Shown: one piece after another, positions 1-13,841 of the stretch
Numbering within the stretch: position 1 is the stretch's first letter
Layout: every line of letters starts with the position of its first letter
DNA from: Cantharellus purpuraceus
Taxonomy: Eukaryota; Basidiomycota; Agaricomycetes; Cantharellales; Hydnaceae
Direction of reading: 5' to 3'
NCBI GenBank assembly: GCA_025174535.1
Contig: JALBUN010000045.1
Location: 2,852,001 to 2,916,000 of the forward strand
Length of the DNA: 64,000 nt
Program-made: the position numbers and the translations under genes
The notes under the pieces: model-generated
The model's input: the letters and a program-made list of their open reading frames with translations, nothing else
Database searches by the model: none
Told to the model about the DNA's origin: nothing

Positions 1-3000
1 CGTTTCAGAGGTTAGATTTGACGTTGGAAAGCTTTTGCTAGGTGTCTTTGACCCCTTCATGGGTTCAACTGATGGCAACGATATGGACACCACCAAGGCT
101 CATCTGATCCAGACAAGACAGAACGGGTTGGATGTTCTGAGACAGTTGCATGTCTTACGTTTACTCAAGGAGAGTGATCAATTCGAGTGGTCGAGTAAAT
201 CAGGTGCGTAGTCGCATTTCTTCTAATAATTATGCATCTAAGCCGCATTCCAGGCACTTCTTCCCACAGTCATCTTTATACCATATTCACCCTCTACACC
301 AAGACCTCTCATCTCGCTGTGCGGGGTGCCACATCGGATTTACTCATCCACCTTCTTTCGTCAAGTATTCTGTTTTCCCATGATCCTCTCGAGCTGGATC
401 TCTGGCTTAGTGCTCTCCCATCGACGCGTAGGGGGGCCAATGCGACAGCACCAGATGGCACCGAGCTCACGGATGAGAGTAGTGCAATGCTCGCATTTCT
501 GGATGATTGCATCCAGCGTTGTCTAAAGACGCCTTATCGTTATCTGGAGGATGGCGCCGCATTCTTCAATGATGATGTGCATCTTAAGACCGAATCGTTA
601 ACACAGAACGATCCTGGAGTGTCCCCTAGCCCTCTGTTGATGACAGTTCTTGACCAACTGCGTGCCAAATGTGTCGCCAGTTTGTTGTCATCTTCTGATA
701 TACTCTCAATCGCCACATTCACGAGGAAACTCGTGTGTGCTTTGACAACCAAGATGCATAACCTTCAGCGCGTTTATGCACTGGGATCAAAAATAGGGGA
801 AATTCTGTCCAGTACAGCAATCGCTTCCGGCTCATTCGTTATGCAAGATGCAATCAAACGTGAATCAGATTTATTATCGCAAGCATTGCAGTTTATTCAA
901 AAACCTCTGCCTCGCCATCCCTCCTCAACTAGTCCTGCTGTCCAGGAGTTTTTGAGAAAAGTGGAGGAACTACCAATCCGTGAGTCTCCCTGGTTATGTT
1001 ATGGTGCATATTGACAATTCTGCTGGATATCCTAGCTTCATCTGAGGCAGCTGCATCCAGTGCTGCGTATGAACTCGTTGACTGGATACGCATCATTCAC
1101 CCGCCACTCCATCATACAGAAATAAATCGACTCTTTGACGTGATTATTCGTTTTTTCCCCCCTGCTGCAACAGAGTTCCTTTATCAGCTAGATCCCCAAC
1201 TGGGCTTATTTTGGTCTAATGATCGAATTAAATCTTTGGGCAAGTAGTACGCACTTTTGGCCTCACATTTAGGACGGTGCACCGTACTAACAAATGTTCA
1301 AAGTCTCCCGTTTGAATGGGCCTATCTGCATTCGACTCCAGAGCAGCTTACGAAGACACATGTTATTGACGGCCTTGTATCCCTCTTTTTCTCGAAGACG
1401 GCATGGAATAGCTCGTTCGAACGCAGGGTGTCCATCTGTATGCATAGACTGACAGCTAGCACCGGAAAAGGAACATCGGCGTCTCTCAGACACTCTGAGA
1501 TATCCCTACTAAGATCTATCATGCGACGGGGTCAATTTCATGGAGACGCCATTGATCTATCTCGTTTAAAAGAATTCCTGTTCCAGGAGTCTGATCCTAT
1601 CAGAGAGTTGTGCTATTCTCGAGATATATCAACTGCAGAACTCGCAGGTGAGCTTACATAGTAGTTCAGATAGATCCACGATTTGATGCCGAGCGCAGAA
1701 CTTTCTGGACTTGTTGAGACTAGCCTTCAATCTCAAACAGACTCCGATTGTAAACTCGCGCTTCCTTACTGCGATTTTTGGGTGGCAGAAGTAGGGGTTG
1801 ATAACAGCTTGCAAACGGTACTTCGTGCCCATAGTGTTATCCTCAATGACTAACTTTTCTTGGTTCAGTGCACGCTCGCCTCACCATGGATCCCATTCAC
1901 GACACCAATGGGTGTCATCAAATATCTTGATACTGTCGTTGGGACTCTGCAAGGCGGCTGCATGCTTGACGATGTAGATCAGGCAACTGTGAATGTCATT
2001 CTGAACACTCTTGTACGACTCTATACAGACGCACAAGTGCTGACTGAACTTCAACACCGTCTGCGTGGCCTCGCCGCTGTTCGGCCATATCTTCGTCAGA
2101 AGGCGGCCCTTGATGCTCTTCTACTACAGATTATAAACACGAGTCTTCCACTGGGTTGCGACTCCTTGCCATTGACTGCGAAGCAATCGCTCAAGGTATC
2201 TGACATTACGCTTGTCGCTCAAAAGCGGTGGAACGCTCGTTCTGTTAACTTTCCTCTGGATGTCGCACTTGTCACCACATTCTTGGAGCTAAAGAACTGG
2301 GATGAGACAATTGCAAAAATTATCTCAGGGTCTATCTACAAATCGTCCGCTACACGGCGCCACTTTTGGGATTGGCTATTCAGACTCGAACCGTTTCAAG
2401 CGCCGGCAATATCACTTGTCATAATCCCCCTGCACGCGTGTCTGGACATCAGGTCGTTGCAGAGCGAAGATGAAATGACCCGGTTCCCAGATGCGTGGCT
2501 GCTGACTATTATACAGTATCTTTTCCACCCTGAAACTCCTCACGACCTACGTACGCTTTGTGCATCCTGCATCTGGCTGGTGTTCCAAAAATTTCCATCA
2601 AGTCGAGAACCTTGTGCTACCTTTCTTTCGGAAGCAAACTTTACCTCTCTAAAACCCCAGTCGGTACAACTGCTCTGCGACCTTCATCAACTTGTCTCTG
2701 GAGCCATCTCTCCTGTGCTGCTCGAGGCTACTGACAGGACATTGAAGTGGATGGTAGATCAATTTTCGGGAGTTGAATTATCTGACGACGATCTTGCAGC
2801 ACTCGATAACATACGTAAGTTACCACTGCGGTATCATATGGAAGAATGGCAACCTAACTTTTTGCTAGCTCAACTGGTCTCTCACACGGAGACAAAAGCT
2901 CACTTGGTAGAGCCGGTGCTAAAAGCAGCGATCCAAAGTTGCTTACATATGCCGAGGGTGATCAATTCTCTCCCACCTATTCTATCGACAACGCATTTCA

Positions 3001-5054
3001 AAGTGAGTAGATCTTGATTTAAACAGAGCCAATACCTCTGGTTGACGATCGCCGTAGCCTGCAACCGTTAACCGACAATTGCAAAGTATTGTGCAGCATT
3101 CGCAATTGTACCGCGTCGCAGATCCTTCGCACCCCAGTAGGCAGCCAATAACCCGCCTCTTGCACACGTTGTTTCACATTTTTCCTACCAACACGTGCCA
3201 GCCTAGTCATATTGCACCCCTCACGCGACTATATGGAGGAACATTGTCTGTCTCAGATCGTTTACTCTTCTCTATATTTTATCTCTACGAGAAACAACGA
3301 AAGGAGTCTATTGCTTCCATATTCCGAAATTGGACCCCGATACCTTCTGCTCCACCGTCTCAAGATATTATACGAACCATCTTCAGCCTCGACCCTGCTA
3401 GAGTTTTCCGCACTTGCATTGCTTTTCCCACCAGGCAGCGGCTAGATAGAAGTGATTTCGAGAATCTCTCGATCGATGATGACGGCCTGTATGACCCCGT
3501 CTTTCTGACGTTGTTGGTCGCACAGCTAGTCTTGGAACACAAAATGCTTTCTCCCACAGAATGGGTGCAGGTTTTCCGAAGTAACATCATTTCACTTGTC
3601 ATCTGCGTCTTCACCTCGACAGACGAGGAGTTCAGAAAAGTGGGAATGACAACGCTAGCTGGTGTGCTAGCGCGAGTTAAAGTTCGTATTATTTTTCGCA
3701 GCCTGGCATCACCATAACACGTGCACAGGAGGCCGATTTCCTAGAAAGAGGCCAAGTCATGTATATCCTGCATATTCTACAAGACCTTCTTCCCCCTCCT
3801 GTATATGCACCAACAGCTCCGCGCCTCGCAACATATTCAACGATACTCTTAGCACATGCCCTCCGCGCGACGTTCTACCCTTCATCTTTTCTCTACCCTG
3901 TCATATCTCGGTTTCTCCTCCAACGTCCCGAGCTGGACACGACGGACGTGCCTATGCTGTATTCCCTTTTATATAGTAGCGAGGATGGAGAGTGGACCAA
4001 GGAACGCATATGGATGGTACGGTTCTTAGGTGAGGCCATTCGTGAAGGTGGTGCTCGCGACTGGGCGGTTCTTAGACGGAGACACACATGGGACCTCGTT
4101 GCCAGTATGTGGCAGGCAACGAGAGTGGAGGAGAGATCGTTGCGGAAAGGAATACTGGAGGTGATACTTACTCTCACATGATCATCTTCCCTGCATTGCT
4201 TTGCTGATGCATTTATCTCAGTTGCTTGCCAATCTCTCGTCAAATCAACACGCCATCTCCTCCCTCATTCTGCGGTCCTCGCTTCTGACATGGATTGAAA
4301 TGCAGCTTGAGACAAGAATGGCCGACGAAGGGGAATACATTGCATGGGCAAAGATTTTAGAGAACATAATTGTCACCGCCAACGAAGATAAGGCTGAAAA
4401 GGCTACTCGCGGAGAATTCAGTGCATCGTTGGTCCGGTGTTTATCTCTGCTGCTGCGTGCCGTCAGTGTTTCGGGTAAGTGTAGAAGTTAGTTCAGCTGT
4501 CACCACCGTTAAGACTGGCTTCAGACACGTCAGACTCCCTGATTACCCAGATTAGGCTGCTAGAGTTGATTTCTCGAGTTGCCTTGCGCGTCGCTACCAA
4601 ACTCCTTGGCCATACCACTGCACTGGTAGCGCTTCTTAAGCAAGCCAGCCATGTCTTACAAACTTTCGAGCCTCTACTTACGTGGCCAGACGAGGCACAA
4701 GTACGGAAATTTAGTGACACTGCAACCATGCCAGCACCACCCCATCGTGCTCGGGGGCTGTTCGACATCACTAATACCAAAGACGACACCATAAACGACA
4801 CTCACTATACTTTGCGTGCATGGGCTGAGATTGTAACTATGCTCTGGAGAGTGGCAATGCTGCTGGATGGGCCCCACTTGCCAGTCGATGTCGGAACATG
4901 GGATATTCTGACGTGTAGATTACTTCTCCTCCGAGCATTGCCTTGGTCTTGTACACAGTCAGCGAACGAGTTTAATCTCGAGGAGTGGGCTAGGAGAGAG
5001 ACTCTGAGGTGTCTTTTACAGGCGGATGCGGAGAAAACCATGGAAATTTCATGA
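1..5054 (+). CDS. URB1: URB1/NPA1-like nucleolar pre-ribosomal-associated protein, 3' part
   Basis: Urb1/Npa1 is a large nucleolar helical-repeat protein needed for early 60S ribosomal subunit assembly. The reading frame is already open at base 1, so the start codon lies outside the window. It runs through at least eight exons separated by introns of about 50 nt (the first clear one is 204-253) to a stop at 5054. An N-terminal Urb1 region is recognisable around 490-545, where FLDDCIQRCLKTPYRYLE is encoded. The C-terminal Urb1 domain lies around 3940-4180 (VPMLYSLLYS, then ERIWMVRFLGEAIREGG and RRRHTWDLV). Between them are helical segments without enzymatic motifs. Exon borders between about 980 and 4560 were not all resolved. 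The family assignment rests on the two conserved blocks; the nucleolar role is family knowledge. Confidence 0.8.
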
Positions 5055-6041
5055 TCACGTAGTCACTTTGGTTTTGTGTTTCGCACAGGGTGATGGTGGT
5101 ATAAATATGAGGTTTTTCCTCTTCGAATTTCAACGTGGGGATCTCCCTTTTCTATGCCATCTTCGAACCTTTATCCTATGGAACATCAGGTGGCTGGAAG
5201 CTTCCGCAAGGACGACGTAACGGAGAAATATCGAAGTTGCTTTGGCGCCATACACACGATACTTGCAATGTATAGCATCATCCTCGGCCATTCCACGTTC
5301 CTCATCCTTGCCTGCATTGTTGCACCTGTTATACAAGTATCTCGGGCAATGGCGCTGACGTAACTTTGGGATTTCTCCGTTACACCTGTGGAAGTTTCCA
5401 CAAGATTGGAGTTAAAGTTCATAGCATAATCTGCACGCACATCCCCTAAAAGAATGGATAAGTGGCTACTTGAACAGTTTAACCTACCATTGGACGATGC
5501 TTAATATCCACACCTCAAACCCACAACTTTGCGAGCGGAACTTGACATCTTTAGTTGTAGTAAAGCCGGACCCTACAAACCATCCAGAAGTTTGTTATTG
5601 TTGGAACTGATTTCAATGAATAAATGGCCACACTTAGATGTGGCTAGTAAGTAACAATATCGAGCAAAATTTCTCCTTCAAATTATCTTCTACCCATCCA
5701 CGAGTCTTCTGCTAATTAGAAACTGTACGGAGTGCGTTTACCTTTCCTTCCCAACTTACATCCTATTAGTGACCAATTCTTGCTTCGGAATGCTTACGGC
5801 GCATCTTTCCTGAAAGCGTGCTGTCCCCACCTTTAGATCTTAGTTTGATGCGCAATCCTGCACTTTCACCTATACTGATAGCGCAGCCAGGGTACGCAGC
5901 CCCGGTGCCTTGAACTTTGTAGAGAATACGTATCTTTTGTATACGTGTACTTCAATCTTCAACGTTTTGTTCAACATTTGATACCCTGCATCTTAAAAGT
6001 ACAAGGAGAACGCGGCGCGCGGCGGTGTTCGGTGTACGAAA
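5055..6041. other. Intergenic region between URB1 and the zinc-finger gene
   Basis: I see no convincing coding exon here. Short open frames between 5026 and 5440 overlap on both strands and have no family signal. The stretch should hold the URB1 3' end and the promoter of the next gene. Coding resumes near 6042. Confidence 0.5.
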
Positions 6042-7583
6042 GTGGCAAACTTAGGAACCCGACTCTCCGACTCTGATGAGTTTTTTAATGATCCGCACGC
6101 TGTGCAGTTCAGGGGACACAAACGATTGAGTCGAGTGACAAGGCATCACTTGATTCATCTCATGCTAGTTCTTCAGCATCACCAGATGTCGGCACCACCG
6201 TACCGGCAAGCCTACCAGGCACAACAATACAGTATGCCAGTGAATCCACATCATTGATGGATCCTACTAACACCTACTTATTCAATGTTGTAGCTTTCCT
6301 TTCACTATTTTACAAATGACGTCAACTTTTCCGTCTTCCAGCTGGTTGATCAACCCCCCCACGTGGCGGCTTTGGACACGCATTCAGGCTGATGCTCAGG
6401 ATCTCCCCCTTGTTACTAGTCGTTCATTGTTGTATCTTCCTGACTTGGGCGACGTAAAGATTTCGCCCCCTCAATGCCTGCTAAGTACGTCTTCCTGTGC
6501 ACTGCCTGACCATGAAGGCGAAGGCTAAGCTGAACGTACAAAAGCACACTGCTCACAGATGCAACTGTCCTCAGTCATCTCGTGCAGTATAATCATGTCT
6601 TATGGACAGTGGAACCAGACACAAATTAACCCTACGAGCGAAGAACTTCAAGGTCGCGCTGTCGCAGAAGGCTCACTCAGTGCGCCGTATTCTACCTCTA
6701 ATCGTAGGTCCTTTATGCTCTCGAAACCTTTAAAGCTACTTATGACTTCTCGACCCCTTCCTCGAAATGACCTGTCGTCGCTCTCCTTATTATTAGCCCG
6801 CATCTCCACATCGCAACAGGGTAGGTTGTCTGATTCACTAATGCTATGCACGATCTTTGTAATGAAACAAATTTTGAATAGATGACAATCAACATCACCC
6901 GGTCAATACAGGGTACTACAGCTACGCAGCAGCAGGCTCGGGTGAAACGAGTAAGCACCGCTTTAGACTTAAGGAGAACACTAGTAAATGCGCGCTAGGT
7001 GGTAGAGGGTACAGTGGTACAGCACAGATGTCTACAGCACAGATGTCTCCCACTACTGGTCTGAAGCCTGTAAGTAACCCCCATAATCTAATGCTCACAA
7101 ATCAATGCCTTCTTGATTATTTCAGCACGTCTGGATTGAAAGAAGCAACACAACTTCAGGTCAAGCCCTAAGTCATCTGGTTGTGGAAATTTCGCGAGAT
7201 GGAGTCACATCCTACTTTTGTGGCTGGAAAGGCTGCACTCATCCTGTCGGATTCGCAAAACAAACCCAGCTACTCACGCATATCCGCTCTGTGCATCTTC
7301 AGGAGAAACCTTTCCTGTGCACAACTTGGTTCGTTCATATTCTGCCTTTTCCTCAGACCGTTTTTTCATCTTCATGTAGCAATGCTGTGTTTGAACGGAA
7401 ACAAGACGCGATTCGACATGTTTCGTCCATGAACAGCAGGCAGTACAGATGTAGTGGCTGGTATTTTATACAGTTCTCTTGTCGAGGGTTTCCCGACCTT
7501 ACGACATTGGCAGTGATCGGATATTCTCTCGCAAGCAATATCGAGATACTCACGAAGAGTCTTGCTTGGCTCGAATGTCTTGA
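6042..7583 (+). CDS. C2H2-type zinc-finger protein
   Basis: A multi-exon gene for a probable DNA-binding regulator. The C-terminal part is clear once two introns are removed (7329-7379 and 7461-7513). A first finger has the form C-x4-C...H-x4-H (CGWKGC, then HIRSVH). A second begins CTTC and continues FERKQDAIRHV across the first intron. A third, CSGCDRIFSRKQYRDTH followed by a cysteine, is assembled across the second intron and ends at the stop 7581-7583. Upstream exons hold Ser/Thr/Gln-rich sequence, for example a segment beginning MSYGQWNQTQ at about 6595 and a Ser-rich stretch near 6140-6260. The start and the first exon borders are uncertain; 6042 is only the first in-frame ATG seen. The fingers are direct evidence; the regulatory role is inferred. 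Confidence 0.65.
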
Positions 7584-8234
7584 CAGGACGAGGCCACAGT
7601 GCCCGCTATGTTTACCCTTCGCCAAGTCGGTTTCCAGCTTGTTATTTATTTTCCCTGCCAATGACTGTACATATTACGGTGTACATCCGATTGGTGGAGT
7701 AACAGGAACACAACCCAGTTGCAGTTACAAGTGGCTACGTCTTGCTAGTATCGTATTCACTTGCGCGTCGTACTTCTCCTTCGTCATCCCCTTTGTATGG
7801 CTATAGTTGAACGAAACAATCAGTACCTATGTATTATTCTTGAACAGATTGACCGATAGAGGCACAAAGCTGACATTCGCTGACATTACCACCAACCATG
7901 ACGTGAGTGATGTGGCACCGTCATTGCATGGCTGGTACCTTTTGAGCGCGGGATGTAGCTGGGTGAGCGCCACTATATTCCTAAAGGATCTCTACACGGT
8001 CGAAGTCGCGCAACCCAGAATTAGTAAGCCACTAACAACAGGTGCACCTGCTCAGGTATGATGGCTAGATTCTCCCTGGTTAGCACCTGTAACTCAAAAA
8101 CCGACCCATAACAAACTAGTGATTAACTGTATGCCGTGCACCGGGCAATGCCGACTTATGTCAGAACGCGCCGCGCTTACGTACATCGAGGCTCGCCTTT
8201 TGCTCCAAAAGTCCATCCTGCTAGCCTTTCTATA
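7584..8234. other. Intergenic region before CCT2
   Basis: Only short overlapping open frames without recognisable domains occur here. It contains the zinc-finger gene 3' end and the CCT2 promoter. I see no RNA gene or repeat. Confidence 0.5.
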
Positions 8235-10236
8235 ATGTCGATGAATATCTTCGGAGAAGAGGTAACGGTCCTTTCCCTTCTATGCAGGCAGGGTATTCAT
8301 GAGATACATAGGCAACCGAAGAAAAGGCGGAGAATGCAAGACTCTCGTCTTTTGTGGGCGCCCTTGCACTCGGCGACCTCGTCAAATCGACCTTAGGCCC
8401 CAAGGGCATGAACAAAATTCTTCAGTCTGGATCTTCTGGTGATATCAATGTCACCAATGACGGCGCGACCATCCTCAAATCAATCCAACTAGACAATGCC
8501 GCAGCCAAAATCTTGGTCAATATTTCAAAGGTGCAGGATGATGAGGTTGGGGATGGAACAACCAGCGTGTGTGTTCTAGCTGCGGAGCTGTTACGAGAGG
8601 CAGAGAAGCTTGTTGCTGCGAAAATCCACCCACAAACAATCGTCGAGGGTTACAGGATCGCGAGTGCAGCCGCACTGGAAGCATTGAAGAAGTCTGCCAT
8701 TGATCACAGGCGCGTGCATTGTGCCTAAGAATTATAGGAAGGTGTTTAATCATTATCTCTGCAGCTCTGAGCCCACCAAGTTCCGCGAGGACTTGTTCAA
8801 CATCGCACGGACAACTTTGTCCTCAAAAGTCCTAGCACAGGATAAAGACTACTTTGCAAATCTTGCCGTGGATGCGGTTCTACGATTACAAGGATCGACG
8901 GATCTAGACCACATTCAAATCATCAAAAAGGTTGGCGGGAAACTTGCAGACTCATATTTGGACGAGGGTACTCTTATTCTTTAGTTCATCATAAGGCGAT
9001 CTCACCTTTGATTAGGTTTCATTTTGGACAAATCCATCGCTGTGAACTCACCCAAACGGATAGAGAATGCCAAAATATTAATTGCTAACACTTGTGAGCG
9101 CTGTTCCTCACCATGGGGTCTCGCTTTTTTCAACATGGTGTTCAGCTATGGATACGGACAAAATTAAAATCTTCGGCGCCAGGGTCAAGGTAGACGGCAC
9201 GGGGAAGCTTGCAGAGCTCGAACGGGCAGAGCGAGTAAGTGTTAGCTGGAGCAATTTCGTTAATACCTTACTGAGCTGTTTCAGGAAAAAATGAAGGCAA
9301 AAGTAGCATCAATATCGGCTCATGGCATCAATTGCTTCGTGAATCGACAATTGATCTACAATTACCCTGAAAATCTGCTCGCAGAGCAGGGTATCATGTC
9401 GATTGAGCATGCAGACTTTGAAGGCGTCGAACGCTTGTCGCTGGTGACTGGTGGCGAGATCGCGAGCACATTCGACCGTCCAGACCTTGTGAAGCTGGGA
9501 AAGTGCGACCTGATTGAAGAGATTATGATCGGCGAGGATAAGGTGTTCTAAACCCGCATTGACTCTTTGTCATTCTTGTCAAGTTGACACATTTGTTACA
9601 GCTCATCAAATTTTCGGGTGTGGCGGCTGGGCAAGCATGTACGGTTGTGCTTCGCGGGTCGACAAACCAGATGGTTGATGAAGCTGAACGATCCTTGCAT
9701 GACGCATTGTCGGTACTCTCGCAGACGGTCAAGGAGACGCGAGTTGTGCTTGGTGGAGGTTGCTCAGAGATGCTGATGAGCTGCGCTGTGGACGAGGCGG
9801 CACGTAAGGTGGTGGGCAAAAAGGCTATTGCAGCCGAGGCTTTTGGGCATGCTCTTAGGCAAATCCCGACTATTCTCGCAGACAATGCTGGGTACGACTC
9901 TTCGGATCTGGTGTCGCGATTGAGAGCTGCGCATTATGACGGGAAGACAGATGCTGGTCTAGGTGCGGCGACTTGCTGCCTTGTTCGATTCTTGTGTTGA
10001 CACAATCGTGACTGACTATCTGAAGATATGTACCAAGGTGGAATCGGGTCGATGAAGAAACTCGGTGTCACTGAAAGCTACAAGCTCAAAAGACAGGTCG
10101 TCATTAGTGCCAGCGAAGCGGCTGAGATGATCTTGAGGTGGGTTTGACAGTTTCTTAGGGTGACATCGAACTTACGAAACCTTCCAGGGTCGACACGATA
10201 TTACGATCGACGCCTCGCAAGCGAGAAGCAGCGTAG
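8235..10236 (+). CDS. CCT2: T-complex protein 1 subunit beta (CCT2), cytosolic chaperonin
   Basis: Subunit of the TRiC/CCT chaperonin that folds actin, tubulin and other cytosolic proteins using ATP. Exons: 8235-8261, 8312-8709, 8765-8967, 9016-9093, 9146-9234, 9285-9542, 9602-9962, 10026-10137, 10188-10236. They sum to 1575 nt, or 524 codons plus stop, the usual size for the family. The protein starts MSMNIFGEE and continues [17 protein letters not shown] after intron 1. The group II nucleotide-binding motifs are present ([24 protein letters not shown]), as is the C-terminal ATPase motif [14 protein letters not shown] across the intron at 9963-10025. The frame stays closed at every junction. 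The intron at 8710-8764 begins GC rather than GT, and no GT nearby keeps the frame. No sign of decay. Confidence 0.96.
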
Positions 10237-10452
10237 TTGTCACTAGAATAATACAGAGATGCTTAATATCCTACTAGGATACTGTGAGCGATCCGTCAGA
10301 GCAAGTCTAATAATATAGACGCGCGCCACGCTTGCCGACTCTACCACGAATCTACCCCTGCTAGGGCTTCATACTAGACTCATACACATTGTCACTCACT
10401 CCATCCACATTTCTTGTACAAAGGCAAAGACAGACTTAACTGCCTCTGCAGG

Positions 10453-13400
10453 ATGTCTGGTAAATTTCGGGCTCGCAGAGCTCCGTCACCCACACCATTC
10501 GCCAGCGGTGTGCCGCAACCATCCTCACAGCGTTTTCCATCTCGTCCCCAAGACATTCTCGACGCTGATCAGCGCAGAGATGCTGCTAGACTAGATCCCA
10601 AGCATGTTCCTTCGCGGAGGGCACCATACCCATCGGGTGGTCTGCGGATAACGCCTGGAGAGTGGAAACTTCTCTCTGGGATATGTCTCGTGGCAATGGC
10701 AGTGAGGCTGTTCCGATTGTCAAGACCCAATAGTGTTGTGTGAGTTTACCATGTGCTGCAGCTGGCTCTGAGGTCATCTTCTCTCAGGTTCGACGAGGTG
10801 CATTTCGGGAAGTTCGCTTCAAAGTATATAAAGACACAGTATTATGTCGATGTACACCCACCGTTAGCCAAGCTCTTGATCACTCTCGCTGCCTTCATTG
10901 GTGGATTTGATGGACAGTTTGACTTCAAAGACATTGGAAAGTAGGTTTGCTTATCTGTTATGATGTGTCAAGTCAGTCATCTCATGCCAATCAGGCCTTA
11001 CGAGAACGTGCCCTATGTGATGATGCGTTTACTTCCGGCTAGCCTTGGAGTTGCACTCGTCCCAGTGACCTATCTAACCCTTCGCGCTTTGGATTGCCGC
11101 GCGACCACAGCGCTCCTCGGCTCTCTCTTCATCACATTCGAAAATGGTCTGATCACTCAGTCACGTCACATCCTCCTGGACTCTCCTCTTATATTCTTCA
11201 CTGCCCTTTCAACATTTTTCTGGGTTGGATTTTCAAACGAGAACGACAAGGGCGAGCCATTCAGCGAGGTCTGGTGGGCATGGCTTACTCTCACCGGCCT
11301 CTCGCTGGGCGCTGTTGTCAGCTGCAAATGGGTTGGATTGTTTACCATTGCGACTATAGGGTTGTCGACTGTCAAACAACTTTGGATTCTGCTTGGCGAC
11401 CTCAGAGTACCCCCGAAGCTTTTTGTGCGGCACTTCATGGCTAGGGCTTTATGTCTAATTGCCATTCCGGCGATCTTCTACATGTCCATGTTTGAGATTC
11501 ACTTCTTGATATTGCAAAACGCCGGGGATGGGGACGGGTTTATGAGTTCAGAATTCCAACACACATTGGGAGGGCGTCAGATGGCAGATACATATGCTGG
11601 TCAGTTCATGATCTTCTCTTTCTTGCTTGACCTCAATTAGCTTCGTAGATGTCGGAATTGGTTCCGAGGTCACTCTTCGACATTGGAACACGCAGGGTGG
11701 ATATCTTCATTCACACCCACACAACTATCCAGGCGGAAGTAAACGTAAGATTCTACGTTATAAGCACTTTCACAATCTCATCTTCTTCCAGAACAACAAG
11801 TCACACTGTACCCACACCGCGACTCGAACAACAACTGGCTGATTGTGAATGCCACTGAGGGAGGCACTAGCTTCTCAACAGATTATTCGAGCACCCCATT
11901 CGCGCCTATAACACCTGGAATGCACATCCGACTTCATCATACGATGACAGAGAAGCGGCTACATTCGCATGATATCCGTCCACCGATTTCTGAAGTTGAT
12001 TTTCAGAATGAGGTATCAGCTTACGGGTTTCAAGGATTCATGGGTGACGCCAACGATGACTGGATCGTCGAAATCGAGGAAGGAGACAAACGGGACCGCC
12101 AAAGTAGCAAGCGGCTTCGGACGCTGCGTACAAAGTTCAGACTGCGTCACATGCTAACAGGGTGCTATCTCTTCTCACACAAGGTCAAGTTACCCGAGTG
12201 GGGATTCGAGCAACAGGAAGTTACTTGCAACAAGAACGCAGTTCGAGACAATTCAATTTGGTACATTGAGACAAATACACACCCCAACTGTATGTGGTAC
12301 TATCAATTCCCGGAATGACGAGTTATTTAACGGAAGTCTCTAGTGCCAGCAGACGCTCAAAAAGTGAACTACAAAAAGCCCGGTTTCATTTCCAAGTTCC
12401 TTGAACTACAACGTGTGATGTGGACAACAAATGCTGGATTGACTGATCGACACACGTTTGACTCGCGTCCCAGCTCTTGGCCGCGGCTTAGTCGAGGAAT
12501 TGTGAGTCCCGCGATTATGCATATCTAATCTTCCGACGTTGTATGCAGAATTTCTGGGTCAAAGATCACCGCCAAATCTATCTCATCGGCAACCCAATCG
12601 TGTGGTGGCTGAGCACAGCAGCAATCGTTGTCTATGGTGTTATTCGAGGTTTCTTGATCCTTCGCGCGAAGCGCGGCTATCGGGACTTTAATCACAGTAT
12701 GTCTTATTCTTCTTTGTATCTCGGTGTAGCTTACCCAATATTAGCTGTCGTCGTGAAATATGACCAGCTGTGTGGCTTCCTCGCGTTAGGCTGGTTTCTG
12801 CACTATTTCCCCTTTTATCTCATGCAGCGACAGCTTTTCCTGCACCACTATTTCCCTGCTTTATACTTCGCGATCTTGTTGTTCTGCGCTGTATTCGATC
12901 TCCTTACATCTACGCTCCGCCCACGTATTAGCTTCCAAATCGCGGCTGTCCTCGTCATATTCGCCATATGGACCTTTGCACACTTTAGCCCCCTTGCATA
13001 TGGAAGTCCATGGACGAAGGGCAAATGCTTGAGTTCGAAGTGGGTCAAGACTTGGGACTTCGCTTGGTGAGTGAATATTGTCAGTTCATGGTCGCAAATA
13101 TCAACATTAACCACATGTACACCATCTCAGTAATGATTTCTTGGATGACGTGAGTTATTGAGGTTTTGACATCATACTTTCTAACGAAACACCTAGTATT
13201 CTCAATACAAGGGACCTATAGTAGCCACACCTACCAAGTCCCTGGTTTCCACCGTTGATGCACCAGGACGTCCACCCATCATCGTTCAAGATCCAATCAT
13301 TCCCGGAATTGATGGGAACGATCCAGAGCAAACCACTTCTTTAGTTGATAAAGTGGAGCCTGGACGTGATATCTTTGCTGGTGAAAAGGTAAAAAATATT

Positions 13401-13841
13401 GAGTCCAAGCAGCCTGTGGAACCTATACGTCCTGAGGAGGAACCCAAGGAGATTAGCTCATTCTTCAAGACGGAACTACCCGACATAGCCAAGGACAAGA
13501 ACATGGGGAAGCAGCCGGATCATGTTCTCCTTCCCGATGAGGATGCGGCAACCACCCCGTCTACTGAATCCATTGCGACCCCTAGCTCTTCGTCCCCGTC
13601 GTCTACCTCAGCCTCGGCTTCTCCATCCGTCACCTCATCTACATCTTCAACCCTTTCTTCGACCGAGACATTGTCATCTGATACACAATCAACGCAATCA
13701 ACCGAGTCGGCAACGACCTCAATAGCTGCGAAGCAGCCACCAGCTGCCGGTCGTCCCGCTGGTCCTATCAACCACGCCGATGCAGAGGAAGAGCGTGTTC
13801 GCCAAGAGTTGTTCCCGGACGCTGCGGTGGGCAGAGCGTAG
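10453..13841 (+). CDS. PMT2: Dolichyl-phosphate-mannose-protein O-mannosyltransferase, PMT2 type
   Basis: Multi-pass ER membrane enzyme that transfers mannose from dolichyl-phosphate-mannose to Ser/Thr of secretory proteins, normally paired with Pmt1. Exons: 10453-10739, 10788-10940, 10995-11599, 11649-11744, 11792-12289, 12344-12501, 12549-12696, 12745-13066, 13131-13149, 13197-13841; 2931 nt, 976 residues. Motifs in order: the catalytic loop VVFDEVHFGKFASKYIK followed by DVHPPLAKLL; ENGLITQSRHILLDSP; the MIR region with GGYLHSHPHNYPGGS, GFMGDANDDWIVEIE and MTGCYLFSHKVKLPEWGFEQ; then C-terminal helices with MQRQLFLHHYFPA. HFGKF and the MIR sequence fit PMT2 better than PMT1 or PMT4. Exon 9 is only 19 nt. 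The last exon adds about 200 residues, partly Ser/Thr/Pro-rich and probably cytosolic. The 48-nt intron 12697-12744 has no in-frame stop, so retention would not break the frame. A start at 10414 is an alternative. Confidence 0.93.

Noticed and set aside
7807..8061. 84-codon plus-strand frame between the zinc-finger gene and CCT2
   Set aside because: No recognisable family, no supporting splice structure, low protein-like character.
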